64,000 nucleotides of DNA from CAZHAX01 sp964530325 (lineage in GTDB: Bacteria; Chloroflexota; Anaerolineae; B4-G1): assembly GCA_964530325.1 (NCBI GenBank), contig CAZHAX010000012.1, positions 1 to 64,000 of the forward strand, written 5' to 3'. Of this stretch, positions 23,725 through 32,401 are shown piece after piece. The first letter of the stretch is position 1, and each line of letters opens with the position of its first letter. Position numbers and translations under genes: made by a program. The notes beneath the pieces are model-generated. The model ran no database searches and was not told the DNA's origin. It saw only the letters and a program-made list of their open reading frames with translations.

Positions 23725-24969
23725 ATGCTCGATTTCACCCCCTTCGCCGGCCGGATGACGTCTTCCAGGCCCTATACGGTCAGCCAGCTTACCGGCTACA
23801 TCCGGCGTCTTTTGGAGGAGGACCCGGCGCTCGAGGGGATCTGGGTGGAAGGGGAAGTATCCAACTTCAGCCGGGCCGCCTCGGGCCACTGTTACTTCAC
23901 GCTGAAGGATGCCGGCGCCCAACTGGGCTGTGTCCTGTGGCGCTCGCTGGCGGATGCGCAGGACCGCTTTCCGTCGGATGGCGACCTGATCCTGGCTCGC
24001 GGTCGTGTGGGTGTATACGAGGCTGGAGGCAGATACCAGCTGTACGTCGATGCCATCGAGCCGGCAGGCCTAGGAGACCTCTATCTCCAGTTCGAGCAGC
24101 TGCGAGCACAGCTGGAGGCGGAAGGGCTGTTCCGTCCTGAGCTCAAGCAGCCCTTGCCCCGCTTCCCCCGGAGCATAGGCATTGTGACCTCGCCGCAGGC
24201 GGCGGCCCTGCAGGACATCCTCAACGTTCTAGCCCGGCGCTATCCAGCAGCGGAGGTCCTTCTGTCCCCTACCCTCGTCCAGGGTGAGGAGGCCCCGGAG
24301 CAGATCGTGGCCGCCATTGGCGCGCTGGAAGCAGTCGGCGGTGTGGACGTCATTATCGTCGCCCGCGGCGGCGGCAGCCTGGAGGATCTGTGGGCCTTCA
24401 ACGACGAGCGTGTCGCGCGGGCCATCGCTGCATCGCCGATCCCCATTGTCTGTGGGGTGGGCCATGAGACGGACTACTCGCTTGCGGACCTTGTCGCGGA
24501 CATGCGTGCGCCGACCCCGTCAGCGGCCGCGGAGCTGGCCACACCCGACCAGCTCGAACTGAAGGGCCTGCTGGCGGCGCTATCTCTGGCCCTGACCGAG
24601 GCCCTCGAATCGGCAACAGAGAGTCGCCGCTGGCGGCTGGCGGAGCAGGTGCGGGCACTCAGGCATCTCTCGCCTGCCGCCCGGCTGGCCCAGGCTCGCC
24701 AGCGTGTTGACGACATGCAGGATAGAGGGGCCGCCGCAATGCGCCACTCTCTGGTCCTGCGCAGGGAGCGCCTGGGTGGGCTGGTGGGCCAACTTGGCGG
24801 CGTGAGCCCGGCGGCGACGCTTGAGCGTGGGTATGCCGTCGTGCGGCGGCGCGACACAGGAGCGGTTGTGGGCTCGGTCTCACAAGTTGCAGCGGGGGAC
24901 GAGCTCGACGTTCGGGTGGTCGACGGGGTCATCGGTGCAGACGTCTCGGGTGTTCGATCGGCAAGGTAG
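23725..24969 (+). CDS. xseA: Exodeoxyribonuclease VII large subunit
   Basis: 414 residues. With XseB it degrades single-stranded DNA in mismatch repair and recombination. The N-terminal OB fold (about 15-110) has YTVSQLTGYIRRLLEED, IWVEGEVSNFSRAASGHCYF and FTLKDAGAQLGCVLW. The central catalytic region has IGIVTSPQAAALQDI, IIVARGGGSLEDLWAFND and GVGHETDYSLAD. A coiled region and the ERGYAVVRR C-terminal block follow. ATG 23755 is an alternative start; neither has a ribosome site. The small-subunit gene xseB, normally next, is not here; the next gene is an unrelated pyruvate-kinase-like domain. Confidence 0.96.
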   Translation: MLDFTPFAGRMTSSRPYTVSQLTGYIRRLLEEDPALEGIWVEGEVSNFSRAASGHCYFTLKDAGAQLGCVLWRSLADAQDRFPSDGDLILARGRVGVYEAGGRYQLYVDAIEPAGLGDLYLQFEQLRAQLEAEGLFRPELKQPLPRFPRSIGIVTSPQAAALQDILNVLARRYPAAEVLLSPTLVQGEEAPEQIVAAIGALEAVGGVDVIIVARGGGSLEDLWAFNDERVARAIAASPIPIVCGVGHETDYSLADLVADMRAPTPSAAAELATPDQLELKGLLAALSLALTEALESATESRRWRLAEQVRALRHLSPAARLAQARQRVDDMQDRGAAAMRHSLVLRRERLGGLVGQLGGVSPAATLERGYAVVRRRDTGAVVGSVSQVAAGDELDVRVVDGVIGADVSGVRSAR

Positions 24970-24988
24970 CGCGTTCAGGGAGGATTCG

Positions 24989-25564
24989 ATGTCTCAATCG
25001 GAGGTTCGGGCTGTCTGTTTCGACAAGCCGGGCAAGGAAAACACAGAGCTGGTTCTGGCGCTTGCCAGGCAGCGGGCAGATGAGCTGGAGATCGATACGA
25101 TTCTGGTCGCCAGCACGACGGGGGCGACGGGGGTCCTGGCCGCCAGCCAATTCGCTGGGTCCCGAGTCGTCGTCGTGACCCACTCTGCAGGCTTCCGCGA
25201 GCCGAATACCCAGGAACTGACGGAGGGTAATCGGACAGCGATCGAGGCCTGTGGCGCTCAGGTTCTGACGTGCCAGCATGCCCTTGGGGGCGTCGGCAGG
25301 GCGGTTAGAAAGAAGTGGGGAACCTACGTCCTCGACGACATTGTGGCTCAGACGCTTCGCATCTTCGGCGATGGCATGAAGGTCTGCGTGGAGATTGCGC
25401 TGATGGCCGCAGACGCCGGACTAGTCACGGCGGGCGAGCCCTGCCTGGCAGTCGCCGGAACAGGCCAGGGAGCCGACACCGCCGTCGTCCTGCTGCCGGC
25501 CAACGTGCAGGACTTCTTCGACCTGCGCGTACTGGAGGTGCTGGCCAAGCCGCGGCTGGGTTAG
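24989..25564 (+). CDS. Stand-alone pyruvate-kinase C-terminal-like domain protein
   Basis: 191 residues. Sequence such as NTELVLALARQRADELEIDT, LVASTTGATGVLAASQF, VVVTHSAGFREPNTQEL and GVGRAVRKKWGTYVLDDIVA resembles the alpha/beta C-terminal allosteric domain of pyruvate kinase, here without any catalytic barrel. Families of free-standing copies exist, with no settled function; a ligand-binding or small-molecule enzyme role is possible. ATG 24989 follows GGGAGG. It lies 19 bp after xseA on the same strand. Confidence 0.75.
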   Translation: MSQSEVRAVCFDKPGKENTELVLALARQRADELEIDTILVASTTGATGVLAASQFAGSRVVVVTHSAGFREPNTQELTEGNRTAIEACGAQVLTCQHALGGVGRAVRKKWGTYVLDDIVAQTLRIFGDGMKVCVEIALMAADAGLVTAGEPCLAVAGTGQGADTAVVLLPANVQDFFDLRVLEVLAKPRLG

Positions 25565-25609
25565 GGCGGCCGCGCAGAGAACGCTGGTGGCTGCCACCCC
25601 AAAGCGGCT

Positions 25610-26020
25610 CTAGCCCTCGCTGAGCGCGACTACGATGGCGACGGCCACGACCGTCAGGAGGATAGCCACAGCCACGACGGCGGCGATCGCCCGCCCTGTC
25701 CTCTGCCTGAACCTTCCTGTGGCCCAGAGGAACACCCCGGCTGCCATTCCCGCTCCTACCCCCACGCCGGCGATGGCAGTGAGAGCCGTGCCCACAAGTG
25801 CGGGGAGATCGACGGGGACCACGAGGCGGCCGAACAGTTCCAGCGAGTACCGGCTGCCGAGGAAGGCGTAGCCGGAACCAACCAGGAGCCCGGCTGCGAG
25901 GAGGGCAACTCCCTGCCGCCGCCGCCGGTCTTTCTCCAGCCAGATCGTGACCAGGCCCAGCCCGATCATGCCCACGGCGAAAGTGAGCACAACCGTGGTT
26001 ATGAACTCGATCTCGGTCAT
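25610..26020 (-). CDS. Hypothetical four-helix membrane protein
   Basis: 136 residues with four hydrophobic segments: TTVVLTFAVGMIGLGLVTIWL, GVALLAAGLLVGSGYAFLG, LVGTALTAIAGVGVGAGMAA and IAAVVAVAILLTVVAVAIVV. Short basic loops (EKDRRRRQG, GRFRQRTGR) lie between. AGGAGGTGAGC precedes ATG 26020 on the minus strand, a strong ribosome site. I do not recognise the family. It lies downstream of the udg gene on the same strand (99-bp gap) and may be its operon end. Confidence 0.65.
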   Translation of the reverse strand: MTEIEFITTVVLTFAVGMIGLGLVTIWLEKDRRRRQGVALLAAGLLVGSGYAFLGSRYSLELFGRLVVPVDLPALVGTALTAIAGVGVGAGMAAGVFLWATGRFRQRTGRAIAAVVAVAILLTVVAVAIVVALSEG

Positions 26021-26119
26021 TCCTGCTCACCTCCTCGCCGGCCTAACGCGACTCCCGCCGCTAACTTGGCCCCGGCCGCCCGCGCGCCCACCGCCCGGAC
26101 GGGCGCAGGGCGGTCCAGC

Positions 26120-26722
26120 TTAGAAGAGCTTCAGCTGTTCTGCCTCGAGAGGCAATGTGGACTCATCCATCTGGGCGGCTTGCCTGAGCAGCTCCGGTAT
26201 GCGCTTCATATCCTCGGCGATCACCTGGCGCAAGCTGGGCTGATGGAGCGCCGCCGCAGGGTGGTACATCGGATAGTAGACTACACCGTCGATCTTCCGT
26301 GGCTGGCCGTGGGTGCGCGAGATGCGGGCGTTCGGGAAAGCCCGGGCCATGGAGAAGCGGCCGAGGGTAACAATCACCTTCGGCTTGAGCAGCTCGACCT
26401 GGCGGTCAAGGAAAGGCCTGCAGGACTCTATCTCCTCGGGGAGCGGGTCGCGGTTCTTGGGAGGGCGGCACTTGATCACGTTGGCGATGAATACGTCCGT
26501 GCGGGCCAGCCCAATGCTTTCCAGCAGTTCCTCGAGGAACTTGCCGGCCGAGCCGACGAAGGGGCGCCCCTGCTGGTCCTCGTGGAAGCCCGGGGCCTCG
26601 CCGATGAGGAGGATATCTGCGTGCTCTGGCCCTTCTCCCGGCACGACGTTGGTGCGCCCACGGTGGAGGCCGCAGCGGGTGCACTTGCTGATCTCTTCCG
26701 CGAGCTTGTCAAGCCCAGACAC
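26120..26722 (-). CDS. udg: Type-4 (Fe-S) uracil-DNA glycosylase
   Basis: 200 residues. It removes uracil from DNA produced by cytosine deamination. Cluster ligands: CTRC near the N-terminus (Cys14, Cys17) and the pair in NVIKCRPPKNRDPLPEEIESC. Active-site motif 1 is GEAPGFHEDQQGRPFVG and motif 2 is YHPAAALHQP. This is the family-4 pattern of thermophiles and many other bacteria. It is last in the tsaE-tsaB-rimI cluster but also has its own promoter overlapping the rimI stop. Confidence 0.93.
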   Translation of the reverse strand: MSGLDKLAEEISKCTRCGLHRGRTNVVPGEGPEHADILLIGEAPGFHEDQQGRPFVGSAGKFLEELLESIGLARTDVFIANVIKCRPPKNRDPLPEEIESCRPFLDRQVELLKPKVIVTLGRFSMARAFPNARISRTHGQPRKIDGVVYYPMYHPAAALHQPSLRQVIAEDMKRIPELLRQAAQMDESTLPLEAEQLKLF

Positions 26723-26777
26723 CGTCGTCCTCCTACCTCAAGAGAAGGAGCCGAAGCCCTGGCCGGTATGGCACGGG

Positions 26778-26807
26778 ATTATAGGGCAATCCCTTCTTCT
26801 TGTCCAA
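26778..26807 (-). promoter_or_regulatory. Internal promoter of udg
   Basis: Minus strand TTGGAC (26807-26802), 18-bp spacer, TATAAT (26783-26778), overlapping the end of rimI. Confidence 0.55.
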
Positions 26808-27411
26808 CCTCGATGTTGTGGGAGAGCAGACGAAGCTCCAGACTACGGCGCATGGTCGCTATGAGCTGGCGGTGTTCTCCGCTGGCAAGGTCCGCTTCCA
26901 TTATCCAGGCGTCCTCGCCGTCGCTGTAGTACCCAGGGTGCACTCCCTTATCTCGGAAGCCGTACTTCTGGTAGAGGCGATGGGCCACGGAGTTGTAGGC
27001 GCGCACTTCGAGGGTCAGCACCTCTCCGCCCATTGCCACAGCCTGCTCAACGGCAGTGAGCAAGAGGGTCTCCCCGAACCCCATCTGTCGCCAGTCCGGG
27101 TGAATAGCCACCGTGCTCAGGTGGGCATCCGTTCCTTCCACTCGCAAGCCGACGTATCCGATGATGCGGTGGGCGTCTCCGGCCTCGTCGCCAGCGCCCA
27201 GCCAGCGGAGCCATCGCGGCTGAGGCTCCACGTCCTGCGCGCAGGGCGCGACCAGCACGTAGTAGGCCCGGTCACCGCGGCCGATTTCGAGTACATAGGA
27301 CGAAGGAGGCCACGGCGTGGGAAAGGATAGCCGGTCGATAGCCGCCACCCGGGGCACATCTCCGGGGCGCATCCTGCGCATGTAGAAGCGAGCTGCCTCA
27401 GACGATCTCAC
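26779..27411 (-). CDS. rimI: RimI-type ribosomal-protein-alanine N-acetyltransferase (GNAT)
   Basis: 210 residues. It acetylates the N-terminal alanine of ribosomal protein S18 in E. coli. GNAT motifs: MRPGDVPRVAAIDRLSFPTP at the start, AHLSTVAIHPDWRQMGFGETLL (acetyl-CoA loop QMGFGE), and LEVRAYNSVAHRLYQKYGF. About 45 extra residues follow the GNAT core, and an insertion near QPRWLRWLGAGDEAG makes it longer than the 150-residue norm. It overlaps tsaB by 4 bp, the common tsaB-rimI arrangement. Confidence 0.9.
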   Translation of the reverse strand: MRSSEAARFYMRRMRPGDVPRVAAIDRLSFPTPWPPSSYVLEIGRGDRAYYVLVAPCAQDVEPQPRWLRWLGAGDEAGDAHRIIGYVGLRVEGTDAHLSTVAIHPDWRQMGFGETLLLTAVEQAVAMGGEVLTLEVRAYNSVAHRLYQKYGFRDKGVHPGYYSDGEDAWIMEADLASGEHRQLIATMRRSLELRLLSHNIEVGQEEGIAL

Positions 27412-28085
27412 GCTGTGTAGCTCAGATAGGCCGGGCTGAGTGTGGCCAGATCATCCGTCTCGCCGCGCCGGAGCCTGTCCCAGGCCAACTCGGCCAGGAA
27501 GCCAGCTCGCCGGAGCCGGGCCGCCGGTGAGGCAAGAATCGCCTTGGAACGCAATCTCGATAGCACCCCTGCTCCGCGCGGGTCGATCTCCCCGCAGAAG
27601 ATGGTGCGCTCTTCGACGTCGCGAGCCAGCTCAAGCCAGGTCGTCAGCCGAGGTGATTCTTCGGCAGCCCAGCTGTTGCCGGACCAGCGGTAGGTGGCCA
27701 CGCATATTCGATCCCGTCCGGCCTGCAGCACGGCGCACATACGTTCTTCCGCGCGTCCTTGGGCGGCGGCAACCACGTCGAGCGTGGGCACGCCGATGAT
27801 GGGCAGCCGTTGCGCCATAGCCAGTCCCTTTGCTGCCGCCATGCCCACCCGCAGTCCTGTGTAGGAGCCTGGCCCCCTGGCCACGGCCACCGCGGATATG
27901 TCGCCTGGGCCGGCGCACAGCCGCGCCAACGCTTCCGCCAGGCGCGGAAGCAGCTCGACGCTGTGCCGGCGCCTCGACTCCCAGGTGTGTTCCGCTTGCA
28001 CCTGCACTCCGTCGTGTAGGGCCAAGCTGGCGTAGTCTGTGGCCGTATCTATTGCGACAAGCAATGTCCTATGCTCCGAAGGCAT
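27408..28085 (-). CDS. tsaB: tRNA threonylcarbamoyladenosine biosynthesis protein TsaB
   Basis: 225 residues. TsaB is the non-catalytic partner of TsaD in making t6A at position 37 of ANN-decoding tRNAs. ASKHA-fold marks: LLVAIDTATDYASLAL, HSVELLPRLAEAL, ISAVAVARGPGSYTGLRVGM and AAAKGLAMAQRLPIIGVPTL. It overlaps tsaE by 17 bp upstream and rimI by 4 bp downstream. tsaD is not in this cluster or elsewhere in the window. Confidence 0.95.
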   Translation of the reverse strand: MPSEHRTLLVAIDTATDYASLALHDGVQVQAEHTWESRRRHSVELLPRLAEALARLCAGPGDISAVAVARGPGSYTGLRVGMAAAKGLAMAQRLPIIGVPTLDVVAAAQGRAEERMCAVLQAGRDRICVATYRWSGNSWAAEESPRLTTWLELARDVEERTIFCGEIDPRGAGVLSRLRSKAILASPAARLRRAGFLAELAWDRLRRGETDDLATLSPAYLSYTA

Positions 28086-28575
28086 CTTGCCGGAACGCGT
28101 CGAGCAGCTCCCCGTGGCGCTCTCCCTGCGCGTTGAACTGCATGGTTCGGGACGTCTGGTCTGTGAACTCCAGATGGATCCACAGGCGATTGGCCGGCAT
28201 CAGCGACGGCGCGCGCTCGGCCCACTCTACCACACATACAGCCGCCGGGTCGCCCAATACCTCGACTAGACCAAGCGTAAGAGCCTCGTCATCGCCGGAG
28301 ATGCGGTAGAGATCGATGTGGTGGAGCGTCGCCTGGTCGGCTGGTCGAGTGTACTCGCGAACTAGCACGAAGGTGGGACTTATGAGAGGCTGGCCTGCGC
28401 CCCATCCCCTGCCGATCCCCTGGGCCAGACAGGTCTTGCCTGCGCCCAGGACTCCTTCCAGGCAGATCACGTCTCCGCCCCGGAGCAGGTCGCCCAGTCG
28501 CGCTCCAAGCCGCCGGGTCTGCTCGGGGCTGCGACTGACGAAGTCGAGAGAGTGCTCGTTCAGGATTGGGACCAT
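28069..28575 (-). CDS. tsaE: tRNA threonylcarbamoyladenosine biosynthesis ATPase TsaE
   Basis: 168 residues. TsaE hydrolyses ATP to drive cycling of the TsaBDE complex in t6A synthesis. Walker A LGAGKTCLAQGI, the switch-like SPTFVLVREY and HIDLYRISGDDEALTLGL, and VVEWAERAPSLMP are the family blocks in the expected order. It is first in the tsaE-tsaB-rimI-udg operon, with its own promoter just upstream, divergent from the phosphoesterase gene. Confidence 0.95.
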   Translation of the reverse strand: MVPILNEHSLDFVSRSPEQTRRLGARLGDLLRGGDVICLEGVLGAGKTCLAQGIGRGWGAGQPLISPTFVLVREYTRPADQATLHHIDLYRISGDDEALTLGLVEVLGDPAAVCVVEWAERAPSLMPANRLWIHLEFTDQTSRTMQFNAQGERHGELLDAFRQDAFGA

Positions 28576-28620
28576 CCGCTGCGGCGCCCCCCGATATCAG
28601 TCCTTCCCTCGCCGCTGGCG

Positions 28621-28649
28621 ATTATACAACCGTATCTGGGCGCCGACAA
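28621..28649 (-). promoter_or_regulatory. Promoter of the tsaE-tsaB-rimI-udg operon
   Basis: Minus strand TTGTCG (28649-28644), 17-bp spacer, TATAAT (28626-28621). Confidence 0.7.
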
Positions 28650-28713
28650 GCATTTCTCCGCCGGAGAGTGCCGGAAGCCCCTGGGGCTGCTAGCGCAAAG
28701 CCTGGTGCGGATG

Positions 28714-28719
28714 TATAAT
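28714..28719 (+). promoter_or_regulatory. Probable -10 box of the phosphoesterase gene
   Basis: A perfect TATAAT 58 bp before TTG 28777. The -35 region 17 bp upstream (TAGCGC) is a weak match. It is divergent from the tsaE promoter. Confidence 0.5.
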
Positions 28720-28776
28720 GCCGGCGCGGCCAACCGTGGCACTCCCCGGTGCCGAGCGGAGCGAAGGAACGAAGCC

Positions 28777-29505
28777 TTGCGCTACCTGGTGATCTCCGAT
28801 ATCCACGCGAATCTGGCAGCCCTCGAAGCCGTGCTCGCTGACACTCCCTCATACGACGAGGTCTGGTGCCTGGGCGACATCGTGGGCTACGGCCCAAAGC
28901 CGAACGAGTGCGTGGAGCGACTCCGCGAGCTTCCCCATCATAGCCTTGCCGGCAACCACGACTGGGCCGCACTGGGCAGGATCGATCTGAGCACGTTCAA
29001 CCTGGACGCCCGGGTCGCCAATGCCTGGACACAGTCTGAGCTGACGACTGTATCGCGCGCTTTCCTGGAGACCCTGCCTATCCAGGCGGAGATTGATGGC
29101 TTCACCCTCGCTCACGCCAGCCCCCGCGAGCCGGTGTGGGAGTATGTCCTTGACGCTCGGCAGGCGTATGCGAATCTGGATCACTTCTCGACCACCTTCT
29201 GCCTGGTCGGGCATAGCCACGTCCCCGTCGTCTTCAGGGCGAACGACGATCGGCGGCGCTGCGACACGCTCCTGGGACCGTTCTCTGGCCCCCTGGAGCT
29301 TGGCGATGAGCGGGCGATTATCAACCCGGGCAGCGTTGGGCAGCCAAGGGATGGAGATGCACGTGCTAGCTACGCCCTGCTCGATACCGACGCCCATACC
29401 TGGGAGTACCGCCGGGTGGGCTATCCGGTGGAGATCACGCAGGAGCTGATGCGCGCCCGCGGCTTGCCCCGTCGCCTTGTTGAGCGGCTGGCCCTGGGTC
29501 GCTGA
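28777..29505 (+). CDS. Metallophosphoesterase (calcineurin-like, YfcE/DUF2-type)
   Basis: 242 residues from TTG 28777, which has GAAGGAA 7 nt before it and gives the normal N-terminus LRYLVISDIHANL; the in-frame sequence upstream crosses the promoter. Metal ligands: SDIHANL (Asp, His), CLGDIVGYGP (Asp), LAGNHDW (Asn-His), LAHASPREP (His) and GHSHVP (His-x-His), all present. Such enzymes cleave phosphodiesters or phosphomonoesters, including nucleotides; the substrate is not predictable. The C-terminal GSVGQPRDGDARASYAL block is typical of the family. Confidence 0.92.
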   Translation: MRYLVISDIHANLAALEAVLADTPSYDEVWCLGDIVGYGPKPNECVERLRELPHHSLAGNHDWAALGRIDLSTFNLDARVANAWTQSELTTVSRAFLETLPIQAEIDGFTLAHASPREPVWEYVLDARQAYANLDHFSTTFCLVGHSHVPVVFRANDDRRRCDTLLGPFSGPLELGDERAIINPGSVGQPRDGDARASYALLDTDAHTWEYRRVGYPVEITQELMRARGLPRRLVERLALGR

Positions 29506-29576
29506 CCAGGGAACCCAGGAGGGTCCTCTCGCGTCATGTTAGTGACTCACTACCTTGCGTCATGAGGGGAGGTATC

Positions 29577-30509
29577 ATGGGAAACGGCAAGAGAGTAGGG
29601 ATCAGGAATGCGTGCTGGGCCTTCGCCGCCGCGTTGCTCGCGCTGGCTGCGGCTGGCTGCGCATACGGCGGGGCGGAGGGGCCGGCGAGCGTGCCCCTGT
29701 TCGGATTCAACGACGCAGAGATCAGCCGCAGCACGTCGGGTGACGCAGGTGGGGATGGAACTCGCGCAACTACTGCGGGGGAGGACCTCCCTCAATGGAC
29801 GGGCGACGGCGACGTGATGCGCCTCGTCATACGCAACGGCTCGCTCGAGATAGTCGTTCCGGACACGCAGGGGGCTGTTGACGCGATCAACGAGCTAGCT
29901 GGCGAACTGGAAGGCTTCGTCCTCCGGTCCGAGGTCAGCGAGTATCAGCAAGGCCTGCGAGCGTACATCCAGATCCGCGTTCCGGTCGAGAGCTTCGACG
30001 GTGCCATGCAGGCTATCCGCGACCTGGCCAGCGACATCCGCCACGAGGCAACGGCAGCCAGCGACGTGACCGAGGAGTACGTCGACCTGCAGTCGAGCCT
30101 GCGCAACAGGGAGGCGACGCAGGAGCGGCTGCTCGGCTACCTTGAGGACGCGGAGGACACGGAGGCGGTTCTGGCGGTTGACGAGCAACTGCGCCGCATA
30201 GAGGAAGAGATAGAACAGCTCAAGGGGCGGATCCAGTACCTGGAGCAGTCCGCCGCCATGGCCACCGTCGGGGTAGACATAACGCCGGACGAGCTTGCTC
30301 AACCTATCGAGATCGGAGGCTGGCATCCCGAGGGAACGCTGCGTGACGCGTTCGAATCTCTCGTCAGATTCCTTCAGTTCCTGGTTGATGTGCTGATCAA
30401 GTTGACGGTGCTGGTCATCCCCGCGCTACTGGCTGCGGTCCTGCCGATTGTGGGGGTGATCTATCTCGCGCGTGCCGTGGTGCGGCGGCGGCGGCGCAAG
30501 GCTGAGTAG
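29577..30509 (+). CDS. DUF4349 lipoprotein
   Basis: 310 residues. The signal FAAALLALAAAGC ends in a lipobox Cys. The body has MRLVIRNGSLEIVVPDTQGA, YIQIRVPVESFDGAM, TEEYVDLQSSLRNREATQER and LLGYLEDAEDTEAVLAVDEQ, followed by a coiled coil with EEEIEQLKGRIQYLEQ; then comes one or two C-terminal membrane helices (LTVLVIPALLAAVLPIVGVI) and a basic tail. This is the DUF4349 layout, role unknown. ATG 29577 follows GGGGAGG; the ATG at 29562 would overlap that site. A terminator follows. Confidence 0.85.
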   Translation: MGNGKRVGIRNACWAFAAALLALAAAGCAYGGAEGPASVPLFGFNDAEISRSTSGDAGGDGTRATTAGEDLPQWTGDGDVMRLVIRNGSLEIVVPDTQGAVDAINELAGELEGFVLRSEVSEYQQGLRAYIQIRVPVESFDGAMQAIRDLASDIRHEATAASDVTEEYVDLQSSLRNREATQERLLGYLEDAEDTEAVLAVDEQLRRIEEEIEQLKGRIQYLEQSAAMATVGVDITPDELAQPIEIGGWHPEGTLRDAFESLVRFLQFLVDVLIKLTVLVIPALLAAVLPIVGVIYLARAVVRRRRRKAE

Positions 30510-30531
30510 CGCTTCCTGAAGCCCGCCAACA

Positions 30532-30575
30532 AGCCCTGGGGCCTCTCGGTCAAGGATTCCCCAGGGCTTTTCTCT
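30532..30575 (+). terminator. Intrinsic terminator after the DUF4349 gene
   Basis: A 10-bp stem, AGCCCTGGGG (30532-30541) with CCCCAGGGCT (30559-30568), has a 17-nt loop and is followed by TTTCTCTT. The rest of the 361-bp gap up to 30870 holds only the comM promoter; no gene-like frame is seen. Confidence 0.8.
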
Positions 30576-30773
30576 TGTTCCAGCATTCTTCTATGCCAGA
30601 CTAGCCCCCGGTCGAGACCGCTTGTGCGTTGCGCTCGCAGGCGCGTCGTCGTGGAAGGCCTGGAGACGGGCAAGCGGCCGTGCCCCAAGTGGCCTGGGCG
30701 GGCCAGGCAGGCGGAGGCCATGGTCGCTGAGTGGACTACGGGCGCAGTGCGGGTCCGGGCCGATCTTCGCCAC

Positions 30774-30802
30774 TTGCCGCCCCTCCGTGTCTGTGCTACA
30801 CT
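30774..30802 (+). promoter_or_regulatory. Promoter of comM
   Basis: TTGCCG (30774-30779), 17-bp spacer, TACACT (30797-30802). Confidence 0.65.
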
Positions 30803-30870
30803 AGCGGCCGCGGGCCCAGCTGCAGGACGCTGTCCTGTCCGCTGGGCCTGTAGGCGCTCTGGAGCCGCCA

Positions 30871-32394
30871 ATGCTGGCCAAAGTCACCAGTTGTGCACTA
30901 CTGGGCCTCCAAGGGGTCCCCATCCAGGTCGAGGTCGACACATCGCGAGGCAAACCCATGCTCATCATCGTGGGCTTGCCTGATGCCGCGGTCAAGGAGT
31001 CGAGCGAGCGCGTGCGGGCGGCGATCAAGAACTCCAGCCTTCGTTTCCCGATGAAACGGATCACCGTCAACCTTGCGCCGGCGGACATTCGCAAGGAGGG
31101 CCCCGCCTACGACCTGCCTATCGCTGTCGGCCTGCTTCTGGCTAGCGAGCAGTGCTGGCCGGATCGCGTGGATGGAGCGATGTTCGTTGGCGAGCTGTCG
31201 CTGGACGGCTCGGTTTGCCATGTTAACGGCATACTGCCGATAGCCGCGGCGGCGCGGGAGCGCTCGATCAGCCGGCTGTTCGTGCCGGCGGTCGACGCGG
31301 GCGAGGCCGCGCTGGTTGAGGGGCTTGAGGTCCTTCCCGTCGACCACCTGAGCCAGCTGGCAGCTCATCTCCAGGGGCTCAGCCCCATTCTTGCCTGCCA
31401 GGCGCGGCCGGAAGTAGCATCGGCTGGGCTGCCGCCCTATGCCAGCGACTTCTGCGAGATAAGGGGCCAGGAGCACGTCAAGCGTGCCCTGGAGGTTGCC
31501 GCGGCGGGCGGTCACAACGTGCTCATGGTGGGCGCTCCCGGGGCGGGCAAGACGCTGCTGGCCCGCTCAATGCCCTCCATCCTGCCGGCGATGGGAATCG
31601 ACGAGGCCCTGGAGGTGACCAAGATCTACAGTGTGGCCGGGCTCCTTCCGTCGGAAACTCCGCTGGTCCGCCACCGTCCCTTTCGAGCTCCCCACCATAC
31701 TATCAGCCATGCCGGCCTCGTTGGTGGCGGCCACTGGCCGCGGCCTGGAGAGATCAGCCTTGCCCACCGGGGGGTGCTGTTTCTGGACGAGCTGCCCGAA
31801 TTCGGCAGTCGTACGCTGGAAGGTCTGCGGCAGCCGGTGGAGGACGGAGTCGTGTCGATCGCTCGCTCTACAGGCACCCTTAGCTTCCCCGCGCGATTCA
31901 TGCTCGTCGCTGCTATGAACCCCTGCCCGTGCGGATACGCCGGCGATCCGCTCCGCGAGTGTACGTGTGCACAGTCGACGGTCACGCGCTACCAGCGGCG
32001 GGTATCAGGCCCCCTGATGGACCGGATCGACATCCACATTGAGGTGCCAAGAGTCGACGTGGACAAGCTGACGTCTGATACCCTGGCGGAGCCGTCATCG
32101 GCAATCCGTGAAAGGGTTGAGCAATCGCGGGTTCGGCAACGAGAGCGCTTCCCTGGCAGGCCCTGGATGTGCAACGCTCAGATGGGGCCCGCGGACGTTC
32201 GGGAGATATGCGTGCTCGAGGAAGAGGGCAGCGCCTTGGTCAGGGCGGCGATGCAGCAGCTGTACATGAGTGCCCGCGCCTTCCACAGGATTCTCAAGCT
32301 GGCGCGCACGATCGCTGACCTGGCCGGGTCCGAGGGAATCAAGACCCCGCATCTGGCGGAGGCTATTCAGTACAGGCCGCGGCGGGCGGTTTAG
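30871..32394 (+). CDS. comM: YifB/ComM-family Mg-chelatase-like AAA+ ATPase
   Basis: 507 residues. ComM is a hexameric helicase that promotes branch migration during natural transformation. The N-terminal Lon-type domain (about 1-170) has VEVDTSRGKPMLIIVGLPDA and RITVNLAPADIRKEGPAYDL. The AAA+ domain has Walker A GAPGAGKTLLARSM, GVLFLDELPEF as Walker B, and the zinc-finger-like insert MNPCPCGYAGDPLRECTC. The C-terminal lid ends in RTIADLAGSEGI. Its own promoter precedes it; the membrane protein downstream starts within a few bases. Confidence 0.95.
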   Translation: MLAKVTSCALLGLQGVPIQVEVDTSRGKPMLIIVGLPDAAVKESSERVRAAIKNSSLRFPMKRITVNLAPADIRKEGPAYDLPIAVGLLLASEQCWPDRVDGAMFVGELSLDGSVCHVNGILPIAAAARERSISRLFVPAVDAGEAALVEGLEVLPVDHLSQLAAHLQGLSPILACQARPEVASAGLPPYASDFCEIRGQEHVKRALEVAAAGGHNVLMVGAPGAGKTLLARSMPSILPAMGIDEALEVTKIYSVAGLLPSETPLVRHRPFRAPHHTISHAGLVGGGHWPRPGEISLAHRGVLFLDELPEFGSRTLEGLRQPVEDGVVSIARSTGTLSFPARFMLVAAMNPCPCGYAGDPLRECTCAQSTVTRYQRRVSGPLMDRIDIHIEVPRVDVDKLTSDTLAEPSSAIRERVEQSRVRQRERFPGRPWMCNAQMGPADVREICVLEEEGSALVRAAMQQLYMSARAFHRILKLARTIADLAGSEGIKTPHLAEAIQYRPRRAV

Positions 32395-32401
32395 GGAGGC
32401 C

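Noticed and set aside
25315..25623. 102-codon frame inside the pyruvate-kinase-like gene
   Set aside because: Out-of-frame shadow rich in Arg and Gly; the main frame has clear family-like sequence and a ribosome site.
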